NCBI GenBank assembly: GCA_017303635.1
Contig: JAFLCG010000029.1
Location: 1-36,380 of the forward strand
DNA length: 36,380 nt
Reading direction: 5' to 3'
DNA from: Anaerolineae bacterium
GTDB taxonomy: Bacteria > Chloroflexota > Anaerolineae > Aggregatilineales > Phototrophicaceae
In this document: positions 1 through 8,555 of the stretch, one piece after another
Layout: each line of letters begins with the position of its first letter
Numbering within the stretch: the first letter of the stretch is position 1
Program-made: the position numbers and the translations under genes
Notes under the pieces: generated by a model
Databases searched by the model: none
Seen by the model: only the letters and a program-made list of their open reading frames with translations
What the model was told of the DNA's origin: nothing

Positions 1-129
1 GTCAGTTTTCTTGACTACCCCTCGAAAGAGGTAAAACATATCCCCGCATTCCTGCAAGAACATGCTTGGGTCAATTCTTAGCTCGAACCCTGCTGTCTTT
101 CTCTCACTATCCTGTTGTTAAGGTGCAAA

Positions 130-148
130 TCGCGCCGTTTTGGCGCGA
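130..148 (-). promoter_or_regulatory. Hairpin in the leader of a leftward promoter
   Basis: Perfect 7-bp inverted repeat TCGCGCC / GGCGCGA with a GTTTT loop. It lies about 12 bases downstream of the candidate -10 at 160-165 on the minus strand, so it would sit at the very start of a leftward transcript. It could be an operator or a 5' stem-loop. No T-run follows it on either strand, so it is not a convincing terminator. Confidence 0.4.
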
Positions 149-159
149 AGTTCCGTCAT

Positions 160-186
160 ATTATAACCGCATCCATACCGTGTCAA
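160..186 (-). promoter_or_regulatory. Candidate leftward promoter (TTGACA / TATAAT)
   Basis: On the minus strand a consensus TTGACA (186 to 181) is followed by TATAAT (165 to 160). The spacer is only 15 bases; a weaker -10, TAATAT, gives 17. It would transcribe leftward out of the window. An open frame from an ATG at 63 runs off the left edge (21 codons) but has no clear ribosome site, so the gene served is unknown. Confidence 0.4.
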
Positions 187-249
187 GACCTCTTTTAACA
201 AATGAAACAGGTCGTTTGGGATATTTGCGATATTGGGATAAATCGCCAT

Positions 250-1416
250 TCAAACCGGGCTGGCGGCATCCTCCAAAGAAGCAGAAACGCGCTCCTCCGG
301 TGGTCGATCCCCCAGCACATCCTTTATATAGACTTCCTGAACCAAAATCATCAGGATGGCGATAATCGGCACCGCCAGCATAATCCCGATAAAGCCGAGG
401 AATACCGCTGCGAAAATCTGCCCCATCAAGACAAGTACCGGCGGCAGATTAATGCTCTGCTTGAAGATTAACGGCGCGATCACCTGGCTTTGCAGGAAGG
501 AAGTTCCATAAATGATCACGATGATCCAGCCAATACTCTGTGGAGCTTGAACGAAACCAACGGCTAGCGCCGGAACCAGGGCAGCAATCGGCCCAAAGTT
601 CGGCACAAAGGAAAAGACCCCGGCCATCACGCCCAGCGCAACCGCTTGCTCGATCCCCAAAAGTCCCAACAAGACCGCAGTGAGAACACCGACGATCACC
701 ATCAAAAGCAGTTGACCTTCTAGCCAGAGCCGCAGCGTGAAATCGATCCGATCAATGATGAAGCGGACACGATGCCGGTACGGGATAGGGAACAACTTGA
801 TGAATGCATCTTCGTGTTCGCGCGGATTCGCCAGCAGATACAAACTCAGGAAGAGAACGATCAGTACACTAAGGAGCGTACTGGCAACCCCACCGACCAC
901 CGGCAGCACCGAGCTACTCAAACGTCCAATAGCGGTACTCAATTGACCAGAAATGGTATTGATGAGTTCATTCAAACTGGTATCCCGGAACACCGTCGCC
1001 ACCAGCGTTTGCAGGCTGACAATCCACTGATTTTGTTCACGCAGCGCATCACCTTCGGGTGCTGCCTGAATCTGGTTCCAAAGCGCGACCGCTTCTTCGA
1101 TACCGCGCTGTACATCCTGCGCCAGTGTGCCAAATTGTTCCAGCAAAGTCGGCAACGCCAATAGGAACAACAGCATGATAACCGCTATAAACAAGGCCAG
1201 CGAAATCAGTGTCGCTCCAGTGCGATTCTTCATCCCCAGTTTTTGCAGCCAGCGGATAGGAATGGTGAGCAGCACAACTACAATAATGGCCGCTAAGAAG
1301 AGCAGCAGTGTGCTCCTCACCTGCCAGGCCGCCAACAGCAGAATCAGGGTGAAGAAGGCTGTGATAACCCACCGTGTAATCTGCCCGCCGGATGACTCCC
1401 CTGAAAGCCGCACCAT
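250..1416 (-). CDS. AI-2E family transporter (putative permease)
   Basis: A 388-residue polytopic membrane protein of the AI-2E/PerM-like family (PF01594). Family members include the TqsA autoinducer-2 exporter and Na+/H+ antiporters, so the substrate cannot be read from sequence. Visible are paired N-terminal hydrophobic helices, a long amphipathic central region typical of the family, and a C-terminal block with the characteristic segments FVPNFGPIAALVP and QSQVIAPLIFKQSINLPP. Length is normal. I start at the ATG at 1416 because GAAGGGAAG lies 5 bases upstream; an in-frame ATG at 1449 has no ribosome site. It is separated from the upstream phosphatase gene by about 255 bases and is probably monocistronic. 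Confidence 0.88.
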   Translation of the reverse strand: MVRLSGESSGGQITRWVITAFFTLILLLAAWQVRSTLLLFLAAIIVVVLLTIPIRWLQKLGMKNRTGATLISLALFIAVIMLLFLLALPTLLEQFGTLAQDVQRGIEEAVALWNQIQAAPEGDALREQNQWIVSLQTLVATVFRDTSLNELINTISGQLSTAIGRLSSSVLPVVGGVASTLLSVLIVLFLSLYLLANPREHEDAFIKLFPIPYRHRVRFIIDRIDFTLRLWLEGQLLLMVIVGVLTAVLLGLLGIEQAVALGVMAGVFSFVPNFGPIAALVPALAVGFVQAPQSIGWIIVIIYGTSFLQSQVIAPLIFKQSINLPPVLVLMGQIFAAVFLGFIGIMLAVPIIAILMILVQEVYIKDVLGDRPPEERVSASLEDAASPV

Positions 1417-1506
1417 ATATCTTCCCTTCACCCGAAAACAAGCCAACAATCATGAACAGAATAGACGAATGGGACTCCGCTAAATCGCGCTTTTCGGAGA
1501 TTTAAC

Positions 1507-1554
1507 TGGACAAAATGGACAGGTTTGACAGATTGGACAGGCCTCTTTGTCCAA
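1507..1554. repeat. 9-base-period TGGACA repeat plus 22-bp inverted repeat
   Basis: TGGACA occurs at 1507, 1516 and 1534, with TTGACA at 1525, so four copies are spaced exactly 9 bases apart. The last copy is the left arm of an inverted repeat TTGGACA-N8-TGTCCAA (1533-1554). It lies between two minus-strand genes, downstream of the phosphatase and upstream of the permease. It may be a binding-site array or a weak terminator; no T-run follows on the minus strand. Confidence 0.5.
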
Positions 1555-1671
1555 TGCTACCCCTGGTTCAACGAAATCAAACACACGTTGCATATCTCTA
1601 TAGTCAGGCTCGAAGAAATGGTAGCACAAGTTCACAGCGAAAAACGGAACATTTGTGCCGATTTTTCTCAT

Positions 1672-2940
1672 TTAGCCGGTATAACGGACAACAACCAAGG
1701 TCAAATCATCAAAAGGTGGCGTGCCTTCAGCGAACTGTGTCACCGCCTCCAGCAAGTGCGCGAGAACATTCTCAGCCGATGTATTCACAGCGTGCAGAGC
1801 GGCTTTCGCCAGACGCTGTTCGCCAAAGGGTTCCCCAGCAGGATTCTCGGCATCGGTCAGCCCATCGGTGTAATAAATGATGAAGTCGCCCGGTTGCAAG
1901 CTGATTTCCACCTCACGCAACGGGTTATTCGGGAACCAGCCCACCGCCCGCCCCCCTCGCGGCAGAAAGACAGCATCCCCATTCGATGGACGCACCAGCA
2001 GCGGCGGATTATGACCGGCATTGATATGCTGACTCAGCCCGCCCGCCTGGAAGCGGCTGTGATAGACCGTCACAAACATACCGCTGCCCGTATCATCGAG
2101 GATCAGATCATTGGTACGGCTGATGGTCGCCAATGGCCCGAAACCGCCAAAGGCAAAGCTGCGGATCATGCTGCGTGAAACAGCCATCAGCATCGCCGAC
2201 GGTGCACCTTTATCCGAAACATCGGCTACAACCGTACACAGGCTACCATCATCCAATTGAAAGACATCGTAGAAATCACCGGCCATCTCGCGGGCAGATT
2301 GCCAGACCGCTGCTACCTCATAGCCCGGCACCTGCGGCATTGTCCGGGGTAACAAGCCCTCTTGAATCTCCCGAGCCATCTGGAGTTCGCGCTGCAACCG
2401 CCCCTTCTCGACTGCCACGGAATAGAGCCGGGCATTTTCCAGTGCGATCCCAGCCTGACTGGCAACTGCGCTTAACAGGTCACGATCTGCTACAGAGAAG
2501 TTGCCGGTTTTCATGGCAGTATCGACATAGACTACGCCCACCAAGCGATCCTGCACCAGCATAGGCGCACATAAAATCGCTCGTAAGCCACGCATGATGA
2601 TGCTCTGACCGGGTTTGATGCGGTCATCAAACATGGCATTGTTGGTCAACAGTGGTTCGCGGGTTTCGATCACCTGCTGGACGATGGTCGTGCTGTAGGC
2701 TTCATCCTGAGTCAGTGTTTCGCCATGCAGGCCCCGCGCCGCCAGTAAGGTCAGGCTGCCTGAGGGCGAGTCATACCCCATCAGCACACCGCGCTCTGCT
2801 CGCGTGATCCGCATGACCGAGTCAATTACATTCTCTAACGCCTGGTCGAACTCCAGGCTAGAGTTCATCACACGCAAAATTTCATACAGCACTGCCAGGT
2901 GATCGGGCGTCAGATTAGGGGTAAGCGGCAGGACAGTCAT
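1672..2940 (-). CDS. GAF domain / SpoIIE-type PP2C serine phosphatase
   Basis: A 422-residue cytoplasmic protein. An N-terminal GAF domain (about residues 20-170) probably senses a small ligand. A short linker helix (ELQMAREIQEGLLP) leads to a SpoIIE/RsbU-type PP2C phosphatase domain. Metal-binding acidic motifs are present: GDFYDVF, VADVSDKG, YTDGLTDAENPAGEPFG and the terminal FDDLTLVVVR. Such enzymes usually dephosphorylate anti-sigma-factor antagonists (STAS proteins), but no STAS or anti-sigma gene is nearby, so the target is unknown. The frame is open to 3057, but the GAF fold begins right after the ATG at 2940, and a TATAAT sits between the two candidate starts, so 2940 is preferred. 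Confidence 0.88.
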   Translation of the reverse strand: MTVLPLTPNLTPDHLAVLYEILRVMNSSLEFDQALENVIDSVMRITRAERGVLMGYDSPSGSLTLLAARGLHGETLTQDEAYSTTIVQQVIETREPLLTNNAMFDDRIKPGQSIIMRGLRAILCAPMLVQDRLVGVVYVDTAMKTGNFSVADRDLLSAVASQAGIALENARLYSVAVEKGRLQRELQMAREIQEGLLPRTMPQVPGYEVAAVWQSAREMAGDFYDVFQLDDGSLCTVVADVSDKGAPSAMLMAVSRSMIRSFAFGGFGPLATISRTNDLILDDTGSGMFVTVYHSRFQAGGLSQHINAGHNPPLLVRPSNGDAVFLPRGGRAVGWFPNNPLREVEISLQPGDFIIYYTDGLTDAENPAGEPFGEQRLAKAALHAVNTSAENVLAHLLEAVTQFAEGTPPFDDLTLVVVRYTG

Positions 2941-2974
2941 GGTGTTTCCGGGTGTTGCTAAGTGATTGAATGGC

Positions 2975-3003
2975 ATTATATAGCAGCGTAACGGCTGTGG
3001 CGA
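2975..3003 (-). promoter_or_regulatory. Candidate promoter of the GAF-SpoIIE gene
   Basis: Minus strand: TATAAT (2980 to 2975) with TCGCCA (4 of 6 matches to TTGACA) 17 bases upstream. It lies 34 bases before the ATG at 2940 and inside the open frame extending to 3057, which supports the shorter start. It is in the intergenic region shared with the divergent LLM gene. Confidence 0.45.
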
Positions 3004-3081
3004 ATTAGGGACGCATCGTTTACGATTCCATTTGAATGCTGCATAGAAGCGCACCATCCTGCGCTGGTTCCTGGAGCTAAA

Positions 3082-4104
3082 ATGAAATTTGATGTGACAA
3101 TATTTCCCGAAGATTTAAATACGGTCGGTCATTTGGCTCAAGCGGTCGAAGAAAGTGGCTTCAGCGGACTTTGGACCGCAGAAACCGCCCACAATCCCTT
3201 TCTACCGCTAACACACGCCGCCGCCCATACCCACCGCATCAATCTTGGCACCGCCATCGCGGTCGCCTTCCCGCGCAGCCCGATGGTGGTTGCCAATATC
3301 GCCTGGGACTTAGCCGAGCAATCAAAAGGTCGCTTTATCCTTGGTCTGGGCACACAAATCAAAGCCCACATCACCAAACGCTTCAGCGCAGAATGGGGGC
3401 CGCCCGTCCCCAAGCTGCGCGAATACATCGAGTCTATGCGCGCCATCTGGAGCACCTGGCAGAATGGCACACCGCTGCGCTACGAGGGCGAGCATTACAA
3501 GTTCACGCTGATGACACCCTTCTTCGCCCCCAATGCCATGCCCTATGCCGATATTCCCATCTATATCGCCGGGGTGAACGAAGGCTTATGCCGGTTAGCC
3601 GGTGAACTATGCCAAGGGTTCCATGTCCATGCATTCCATACTCCCCGTTACCTGCGCGAACTCATCATTCCGAATATCGAAGCTGGAGCCGCCAAAGCCG
3701 GACGCAAGCGCGAAGACATCAGTCTCAACTGCGCCATCTTTGTCGTGACCGGCAAGAGCGATGAAGAGATTCAGAACAACGCGATCCTGGTCAAGTCCCA
3801 GATCGCTTTCTATGCCAGTACCCCCAGCTACGAGGCTGTACTGGAAATGCATGGCTGGCAGGAAGTCGGCCAGCGTTTAAATGTCATGAGTCGCGCAGGT
3901 CGCTGGGCAGAGATGTGGCAGGAAATCAGTGACGAGATGTTAGAGGAATTCGCGGTCGTCGCCCCGGAAGCCGATCTCGCCCGTAAAGTGAAAGATCGTT
4001 ATACCGGACTGCTCGACCGCATTGGTTATTACTTTCCCTTCAAGCCAGAAGAAAGCGACCGTCACGCACTCTGGCAAGACGCTGCAAAGGTATTCACTCC
4101 ATGA
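3082..4104 (+). CDS. LLM-class F420-dependent oxidoreductase
   Basis: A 340-residue luciferase-like TIM-barrel oxidoreductase. The N-terminal pattern (GFSGLWTAETAHNPFLP), the block TAIAVAFPRSPMVVANIAWDL and GRFILGLGTQIKAHITKRF are typical of the LLM subfamily that in actinobacteria and Chloroflexota is assigned to the deazaflavin F420 rather than FMN (TIGR03617-like). Cofactor and substrate are inferred from family only. GGAG lies about 8 bases before the ATG. The stop codon overlaps the start of the following dipeptidase gene (ATGA), so it heads a three-gene operon with two M20 peptidases. What links an F420 enzyme to dipeptide hydrolysis is not evident. Confidence 0.85.
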   Translation: MKFDVTIFPEDLNTVGHLAQAVEESGFSGLWTAETAHNPFLPLTHAAAHTHRINLGTAIAVAFPRSPMVVANIAWDLAEQSKGRFILGLGTQIKAHITKRFSAEWGPPVPKLREYIESMRAIWSTWQNGTPLRYEGEHYKFTLMTPFFAPNAMPYADIPIYIAGVNEGLCRLAGELCQGFHVHAFHTPRYLRELIIPNIEAGAAKAGRKREDISLNCAIFVVTGKSDEEIQNNAILVKSQIAFYASTPSYEAVLEMHGWQEVGQRLNVMSRAGRWAEMWQEISDEMLEEFAVVAPEADLARKVKDRYTGLLDRIGYYFPFKPEESDRHALWQDAAKVFTP

Positions 4105-5474
4105 CCACGCCGCACGATTACGCTCGTACACATGCCGAACGCTTCAAACAGGAAATGATTGATCTGCTGGCAATCCCCAGCGTCAGCACACAACCCGAAC
4201 ACAACGCCGATGTGGAACGGGCTGCAGAGTGGATCGCCGCCAACATGCGGCGAATCGGTTTGACCACGGTCGAAATCCATCCGACTGCCTGGCATCCCGT
4301 CGTCTATGGCGAATGGCTGGGTGCCGGGCCAAATGCGCCAACCGTACTTGTGTACGGACACTATGATGTCCAGCCCGCCGAGATGGCTGACGGCTGGCAC
4401 AGTGACCCTTTTATCCCCACCGAGCGCGAGGGCAAAATCTACGCTCGCGGCGCGATTGACAGCAAAAGTAACGTCATGGCACAAATGAAAGCTGCCGAGA
4501 GTTACCTGCAATCCGGGAAAACGGCGGTCAACATCAAGCTCATGTTTGAAGGCGATGAGGAGAGCAATTCCGGCGCCATTGCCGGATTTGTCGCTGCCCA
4601 CAAAGAACGCCTCAAGGCAGATATCGTTGCCGTCTGTGATGGCAGCATGGCTGACTTACATCAACCAGACTTAGCCTATGGATTGCGCGGCATTTCCTGC
4701 ATGGAACTCGAAGTCTGGGGGCCGAAACAGGATCTCCATAGTGGGCACTACGGTGGTACTGTCCACAATCCAGTTCAGGCTTTGGCCGAGATCATCACCC
4801 AACTGCACCATGCCGATGGCAGTGTGGCGGTCCCTGGTTTTTATGACGAGGTGCGTCCGCTAGATACGGATGAGCGCGCCGAGTTGGCGAAAGCGCTCCC
4901 ATGGATCGAGCAGGAATGGCGGGATGTGGCGGCAGCACCGCAGCAGTGGGGAGAACCCGCCTATAATCTGCACGAACGAATCGGTGCGCGCCCCACCCTC
5001 GAGATCAATGGCATCCGAGGCGGTTATGCTGGGGATGGTTTCAAGACCGTCTTGCCCGGTAAGGCTCTGGCAAAAATCAGCTGCCGGTTAGTGGCCGATC
5101 AACATCCTCAGCGCATTTATGAGCGTGTGCGCGATTACGTCGCACAAATCACGCCGCCCACCGTGCGGAGTGAACTCCGCTATCTTGAGTCTGGTGACCC
5201 AGCGCTCATCGACCGTCACGCACCGGCCGTCCAGGCCTACGCCCGTGCCATCGAGCGGAGTTGGAGCAAAGAACCGATCTACGTCCGTGAAGGCGGCAGC
5301 ATTCCCGTCGTAGTCGAACTTCAGCAAAACATCCCTGCGCCAGTGGTGCTGATGTCCTTTGGGTATAAAGGCTGTGCCGCGCACGGCCCTAATGAACACG
5401 TGTATCTGGATCTGTGGTATCGGGGCATCGATACGATGCTGTATTTCTACGACGAAGTAAATAAAGGATTGTAA
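4101..5474 (+). CDS. M20 family dipeptidase (first of a tandem pair)
   Basis: A 457-residue zinc metallopeptidase of the M20 family (CNDP/PepV-like), expected to hydrolyse dipeptides in the cytoplasm. Metal and catalytic residues in the expected order: H87 and D89 in GHYDVQP, D120, the E153-E154 pair, D180 in CDGS, lid-domain H213 in DLHSG and H428 in AAHGPNE. The segment around D120 reads RGAIDSKSN and the glutamate pair sits in EGDEES, both drifted from the usual RGxxDDKG and EGEEEIGS kept by the neighbouring copy. It overlaps the LLM gene by 4 bases and is followed after 6 bases by a same-length paralogue. The residues needed for activity look intact; specificity may differ. Confidence 0.92.
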   Translation: MTTPHDYARTHAERFKQEMIDLLAIPSVSTQPEHNADVERAAEWIAANMRRIGLTTVEIHPTAWHPVVYGEWLGAGPNAPTVLVYGHYDVQPAEMADGWHSDPFIPTEREGKIYARGAIDSKSNVMAQMKAAESYLQSGKTAVNIKLMFEGDEESNSGAIAGFVAAHKERLKADIVAVCDGSMADLHQPDLAYGLRGISCMELEVWGPKQDLHSGHYGGTVHNPVQALAEIITQLHHADGSVAVPGFYDEVRPLDTDERAELAKALPWIEQEWRDVAAAPQQWGEPAYNLHERIGARPTLEINGIRGGYAGDGFKTVLPGKALAKISCRLVADQHPQRIYERVRDYVAQITPPTVRSELRYLESGDPALIDRHAPAVQAYARAIERSWSKEPIYVREGGSIPVVVELQQNIPAPVVLMSFGYKGCAAHGPNEHVYLDLWYRGIDTMLYFYDEVNKGL

Positions 5475-5480
5475 GACACA

Positions 5481-6854
5481 ATGACAACTGCCCATGACTA
5501 CGCGCACCAGAATCAGGAGCGCTTTCAACAGCAATTGATCGACCTATGCCGCATCCCCAGCGTCAGTACCGATCCTGAACGCAAAGGTGAAACCCTACAG
5601 GCCGCCGAATGGGTAGCCGCTGATATGCGGAAAATCGGTCTGAATAATGTTCAGATCATGCCTACGCCACTGCATCCCGTGGTCTATGGGGAATGGCTGG
5701 GTGCAGGGCCAAATGCAAAGACGGTCCTGGTCTACGGGCATTATGACGTACAGCCTGCAGTGACCAGTGATGGCTGGGATCAAGACCCCTTTGAGCCGAC
5801 TGTCAAGGATGGCGTCCTTTACTGCCGGGGATCATCCGATGATAAAGGGCAGATGTTCGCCCAGTTAAAGGCCTTCGAGGCCTTGCTGGCAAACGGCAAG
5901 CCAACCGTGAACGTCAAGTTCCTGATCGAAGGTGAGGAAGAAATTGGCTCGCCCAACCTCGGCAAGTTCGTCGCTGCACACCGTGAGCTGCTCATGGCAG
6001 ATGTCTGCGTCATCTCCGATGGCAGCGTCATCGCGCTGGACCGACCGTCAATTGGCTATTCGACGCGCGGTTTGATGTACCTGGAAATGGAAGTCTTTGG
6101 AGCCAAGCAGGATTTGCACAGTGGAGCCTTTGGCGGCATCGTCCACAATCCAGCACAGGCGCTGGCAGAAATCATCGCCCAACTGCACAACCCGGATGGC
6201 AGCGTGGCAGTTCCGGGATTCTATGACCATGTGGTAGCGCTCTCAGCTGCCGAACGCGAAGAACTGGCCAAGAGTGCGTGGACCGACGCCGAGTGGAAAG
6301 AAGCGACTGGCGTTCCAGCCTTCTGGGGCGAAAAAGAGTACCTGCTCCACGAACGCATTGGCGCACGCCCGACATTGGAAATCAATGGCTTTGTCAGCGG
6401 ATTCTATGGGGCGGGATCAAAGACCGTGCTGCCGGGTAAAGCGCTGGCGAAGATAAGCTGCCGTCTGGTCGCCAACCAGAACGCCGACCAGATCTTTGGT
6501 CTGGTGCGGGATCATATCCTGCGACTGGCCCCACCGACTGTCCGGGTGGAAGTCCGTCAGTTGGCATCTGCGGGCCCTGCATTGATGGATCTGAACTCCC
6601 CCTATATGGCGGCTGCCAGCCGCGCCTATGAGAAGGGTTGGGGGCAAAAACCTGTCTACGAACGCGGTGGCGGCACCCTGCCCATTCTGGCGGACTTCCA
6701 GCGCGAACTGAACCAGATTCCGATCATGCTAATGGGCTTTGGTCTGCAAACCGACGGTGCGCACGGCCCCAATGAGCACTTCGTCCTGGAGATGTTCAAG
6801 CGCGGTATCGATACCGCCATCTGCTTCTTCGATGAGGTTGGACAGATCAAGTAG
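5481..6854 (+). CDS. M20 family dipeptidase (second of a tandem pair)
   Basis: A 457-residue M20 metallopeptidase, exactly the length of its upstream neighbour and alignable without gaps over at least the first 190 residues. The canonical motifs are present: GHYDVQP (H87, D89), RGSSDDKGQ (D120), EGEEEIGSP (residues 150-158), SDGS (D180), DLHSGAFGG and DGAHGPNEH. Nucleotide similarity to the first copy is strong in places, for example 4303-4337 against 5683-5717, which shows a tandem duplication. It is the last gene of the operon and is followed by a strong bidirectional terminator. Predicted cytoplasmic dipeptidase; substrate unknown. Confidence 0.93.
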   Translation: MTTAHDYAHQNQERFQQQLIDLCRIPSVSTDPERKGETLQAAEWVAADMRKIGLNNVQIMPTPLHPVVYGEWLGAGPNAKTVLVYGHYDVQPAVTSDGWDQDPFEPTVKDGVLYCRGSSDDKGQMFAQLKAFEALLANGKPTVNVKFLIEGEEEIGSPNLGKFVAAHRELLMADVCVISDGSVIALDRPSIGYSTRGLMYLEMEVFGAKQDLHSGAFGGIVHNPAQALAEIIAQLHNPDGSVAVPGFYDHVVALSAAEREELAKSAWTDAEWKEATGVPAFWGEKEYLLHERIGARPTLEINGFVSGFYGAGSKTVLPGKALAKISCRLVANQNADQIFGLVRDHILRLAPPTVRVEVRQLASAGPALMDLNSPYMAAASRAYEKGWGQKPVYERGGGTLPILADFQRELNQIPIMLMGFGLQTDGAHGPNEHFVLEMFKRGIDTAICFFDEVGQIK

Positions 6855-6880
6855 AAGCTGATAGTCCTCAGGCAATTCAA

Positions 6881-6907
6881 AAGGCGACCCTTACACGGTC
6901 GCCTTTT
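6881..6907. terminator. Bidirectional intrinsic terminator
   Basis: Perfect 9-bp stem AAGGCGACC / GGTCGCCTT with a 7-base loop, followed by TTTTT on the plus strand; the minus-strand side also ends in a short T-run (CCTTTTG). It lies between the convergent M20 dipeptidase gene and the gene at 6940-8085 and can serve both. Confidence 0.88.
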
Positions 6908-6939
6908 TATATCTTTGCTTTGCGGCGTGGTGTTCTTCT

Positions 6940-8085
6940 CTAGGATCCAACCCACAATTGACGCACTTGATCCCACTCGGCCTGTGTCGTTTCCCACTCG
7001 GCATAAAGACCAATCCCACGCAGCACACCGGCGGCATCCCCTGCTAAAGTCAAGCCATCGCGAATACCCTGAATAGCAGTTTCAGCATTCTCAATGGCCG
7101 AGTCGTGATCGGGCAGCACAGTATCATAGGTCGGTACGCCCATAATCAGTTCAGTCCGCACATCCAGACTATCGAGAGCCTCCGCCCAAACCTGTACCTG
7201 ATAGGCGACCCAGGCGCTGTAGTCCGTCGTCGAAGCGAAGCCACTGTTGTAATTCGCCACATAGATTTGATCGACCAAGAGCGCCACCCGCTGCTTAAAG
7301 GCTTCTTCCCAAATCGTTCCTGGTGCGATCTGAGCGGGAATGGGAATACCTTCGACATCAGGGGTCCAATCCGGCGGCACCGCGACGGCCAGTGGCGTGT
7401 CCTCGCCCAGAGTCAGACGCACCTGGCGCAGCAGCGCCAGATAATCCTCATCCGCGTTAGACACCGGCACCACATTCAGGAACACACCATCAAAACCAAG
7501 GTCACCCGCCACGCGCCCGGCAAAATCGGCGATGTTTTGCCGAGTCGCTACATCGCTCAACCGATTATTTCCCTCGGCATCGTCGGCGGCAATGCTCAGC
7601 CATCCCAACACAGTAGCTTGTGGGTAACGTCGCTTAAATTCCGCTGCAAAAGCACGGGCACTATCCAATTGGCCGGTATTCGTCCAGGCATTATTGGGTT
7701 GAAGTAGACTCACCCAGGCGTAGATCGTCCCGATCCGTGTATCCAATAACCGTTGAATCAAGACCGTAAATTGCTCTTCGGAAGGCGTATTCAAGGTCCA
7801 TTGATCACCTAGCCAGATTGCATTCGGCTCATCTTCTGGTTCGGCGTTCCGCACCCGTCCCAGTAGCAATACGACGGCGATGATAAAAATGATCCCGGCG
7901 ACACCGTAGACAGGCCACAGACCACGCCGCGGCAGGGTAATCTTCGGCATCTCAAAAGAGCCGGTGGGTCTTAACTGGGGCCTAGTCAACCCGGAAGGCG
8001 TCGCCATACCCTGCCGTTCCTTCCGGCGCTCGTGACGCTCGCGCGCTTTATGACGGCGCGGTTCTTCGGTTGATGGATTTTCCAC
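6940..8085 (-). CDS. Membrane-anchored GH18-like TIM-barrel protein
   Basis: A 381-residue protein with a long, highly charged cytoplasmic N-terminus (about 55 residues, rich in Arg, Glu and His), one transmembrane helix (about 56-76) and an outside domain. That domain resembles GH18-like/YaaH-type glycoside hydrolase folds: alternating strands such as TIYAWVSLL, ATVLGWLSI, DGVFLNVVP and IYVANYN. The GH18 catalytic signature DGxDxDxE is not present, because DGVFLNVVP lacks the acids, so enzymatic activity is doubtful. It starts with GTG at 8085, with GGGGAG 6 bases upstream, and follows dgkA after 17 bases at the end of the long operon. It may act on or bind cell-wall glycans; this is inference. 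Confidence 0.6.
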   Translation of the reverse strand: MENPSTEEPRRHKARERHERRKERQGMATPSGLTRPQLRPTGSFEMPKITLPRRGLWPVYGVAGIIFIIAVVLLLGRVRNAEPEDEPNAIWLGDQWTLNTPSEEQFTVLIQRLLDTRIGTIYAWVSLLQPNNAWTNTGQLDSARAFAAEFKRRYPQATVLGWLSIAADDAEGNNRLSDVATRQNIADFAGRVAGDLGFDGVFLNVVPVSNADEDYLALLRQVRLTLGEDTPLAVAVPPDWTPDVEGIPIPAQIAPGTIWEEAFKQRVALLVDQIYVANYNSGFASTTDYSAWVAYQVQVWAEALDSLDVRTELIMGVPTYDTVLPDHDSAIENAETAIQGIRDGLTLAGDAAGVLRGIGLYAEWETTQAEWDQVRQLWVGS

Positions 8086-8102
8086 GACGGACTCCCCTAT
8101 CG

Positions 8103-8555
8103 CTATGGGATGACGATACCCAACCGCGCCAAAAGCGGCGGCCCCAGAATAAGCAACCCGACCAGCACCGAGGCCACGGCACCAAGCAGCACTGCAGCTG
8201 CCGCCACATCCTTGGCAACCTTCGCCATTGGATGAAACTCACGTGTGACCAAATTAACCACAGCCTCAACCGCTGCGTTCAGGAATTCGGCCATCCAGAC
8301 AATCGTAATCGTAACGATCAGGATAGCCCAATCTTGCAGGCTGATCTGTAACCACAGACCAACGATCAGGATAGCAACACTCGCGACCGACATGATGCGC
8401 GTATTCTTCTGGTAGCGCAGCATATACAGCCAACCCGCCAGCGCATACCCCAGACTTTCGATCCGATTAGGACTGATATTCAGGCTGTGCTTAGTGGGGT
8501 CGATCTGCGCAGTACTGGTCAAAGATTCTAACATACGCTTAAGCGGGGTGGTCAT
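8103..8555 (-). CDS. dgkA: Diacylglycerol/undecaprenol kinase family protein
   Basis: A 150-residue membrane protein of the DgkA family (PF01219). These small trimeric kinases phosphorylate diacylglycerol or, in Gram-positive bacteria, undecaprenol. The family signature is clear: EFLNAAVEAVVNLV (E90, N93, E97) followed by H108 and the KVAKDVAAAAVL stretch (K112, K115, D116). Three hydrophobic helices are visible. About 30 N-terminal residues extend beyond the usual start. The gene overlaps ybeY by 17 bases. Its place directly after ybeY matches the ybeY-dgkA order of Gram-positive genomes, which favours the undecaprenol-kinase type. Confidence 0.88.
   Translation of the reverse strand: MTTPLKRMLESLTSTAQIDPTKHSLNISPNRIESLGYALAGWLYMLRYQKNTRIMSVASVAILIVGLWLQISLQDWAILIVTITIVWMAEFLNAAVEAVVNLVTREFHPMAKVAKDVAAAAVLLGAVASVLVGLLILGPPLLARLGIVIP

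Noticed and set aside
66..365. A 99-codon plus-strand frame at the left edge
   Set aside because: It overlaps the 3' end of the AI-2E gene and a promoter-like region, with no ribosome site or domain.
1480..1671. A 63-codon minus-strand frame with CPICQTCPFCP (zinc-ribbon-like)
   Set aside because: The cysteines come from the complement of the 9-base TGGACA repeat; there is no ribosome site and no recognisable fold.
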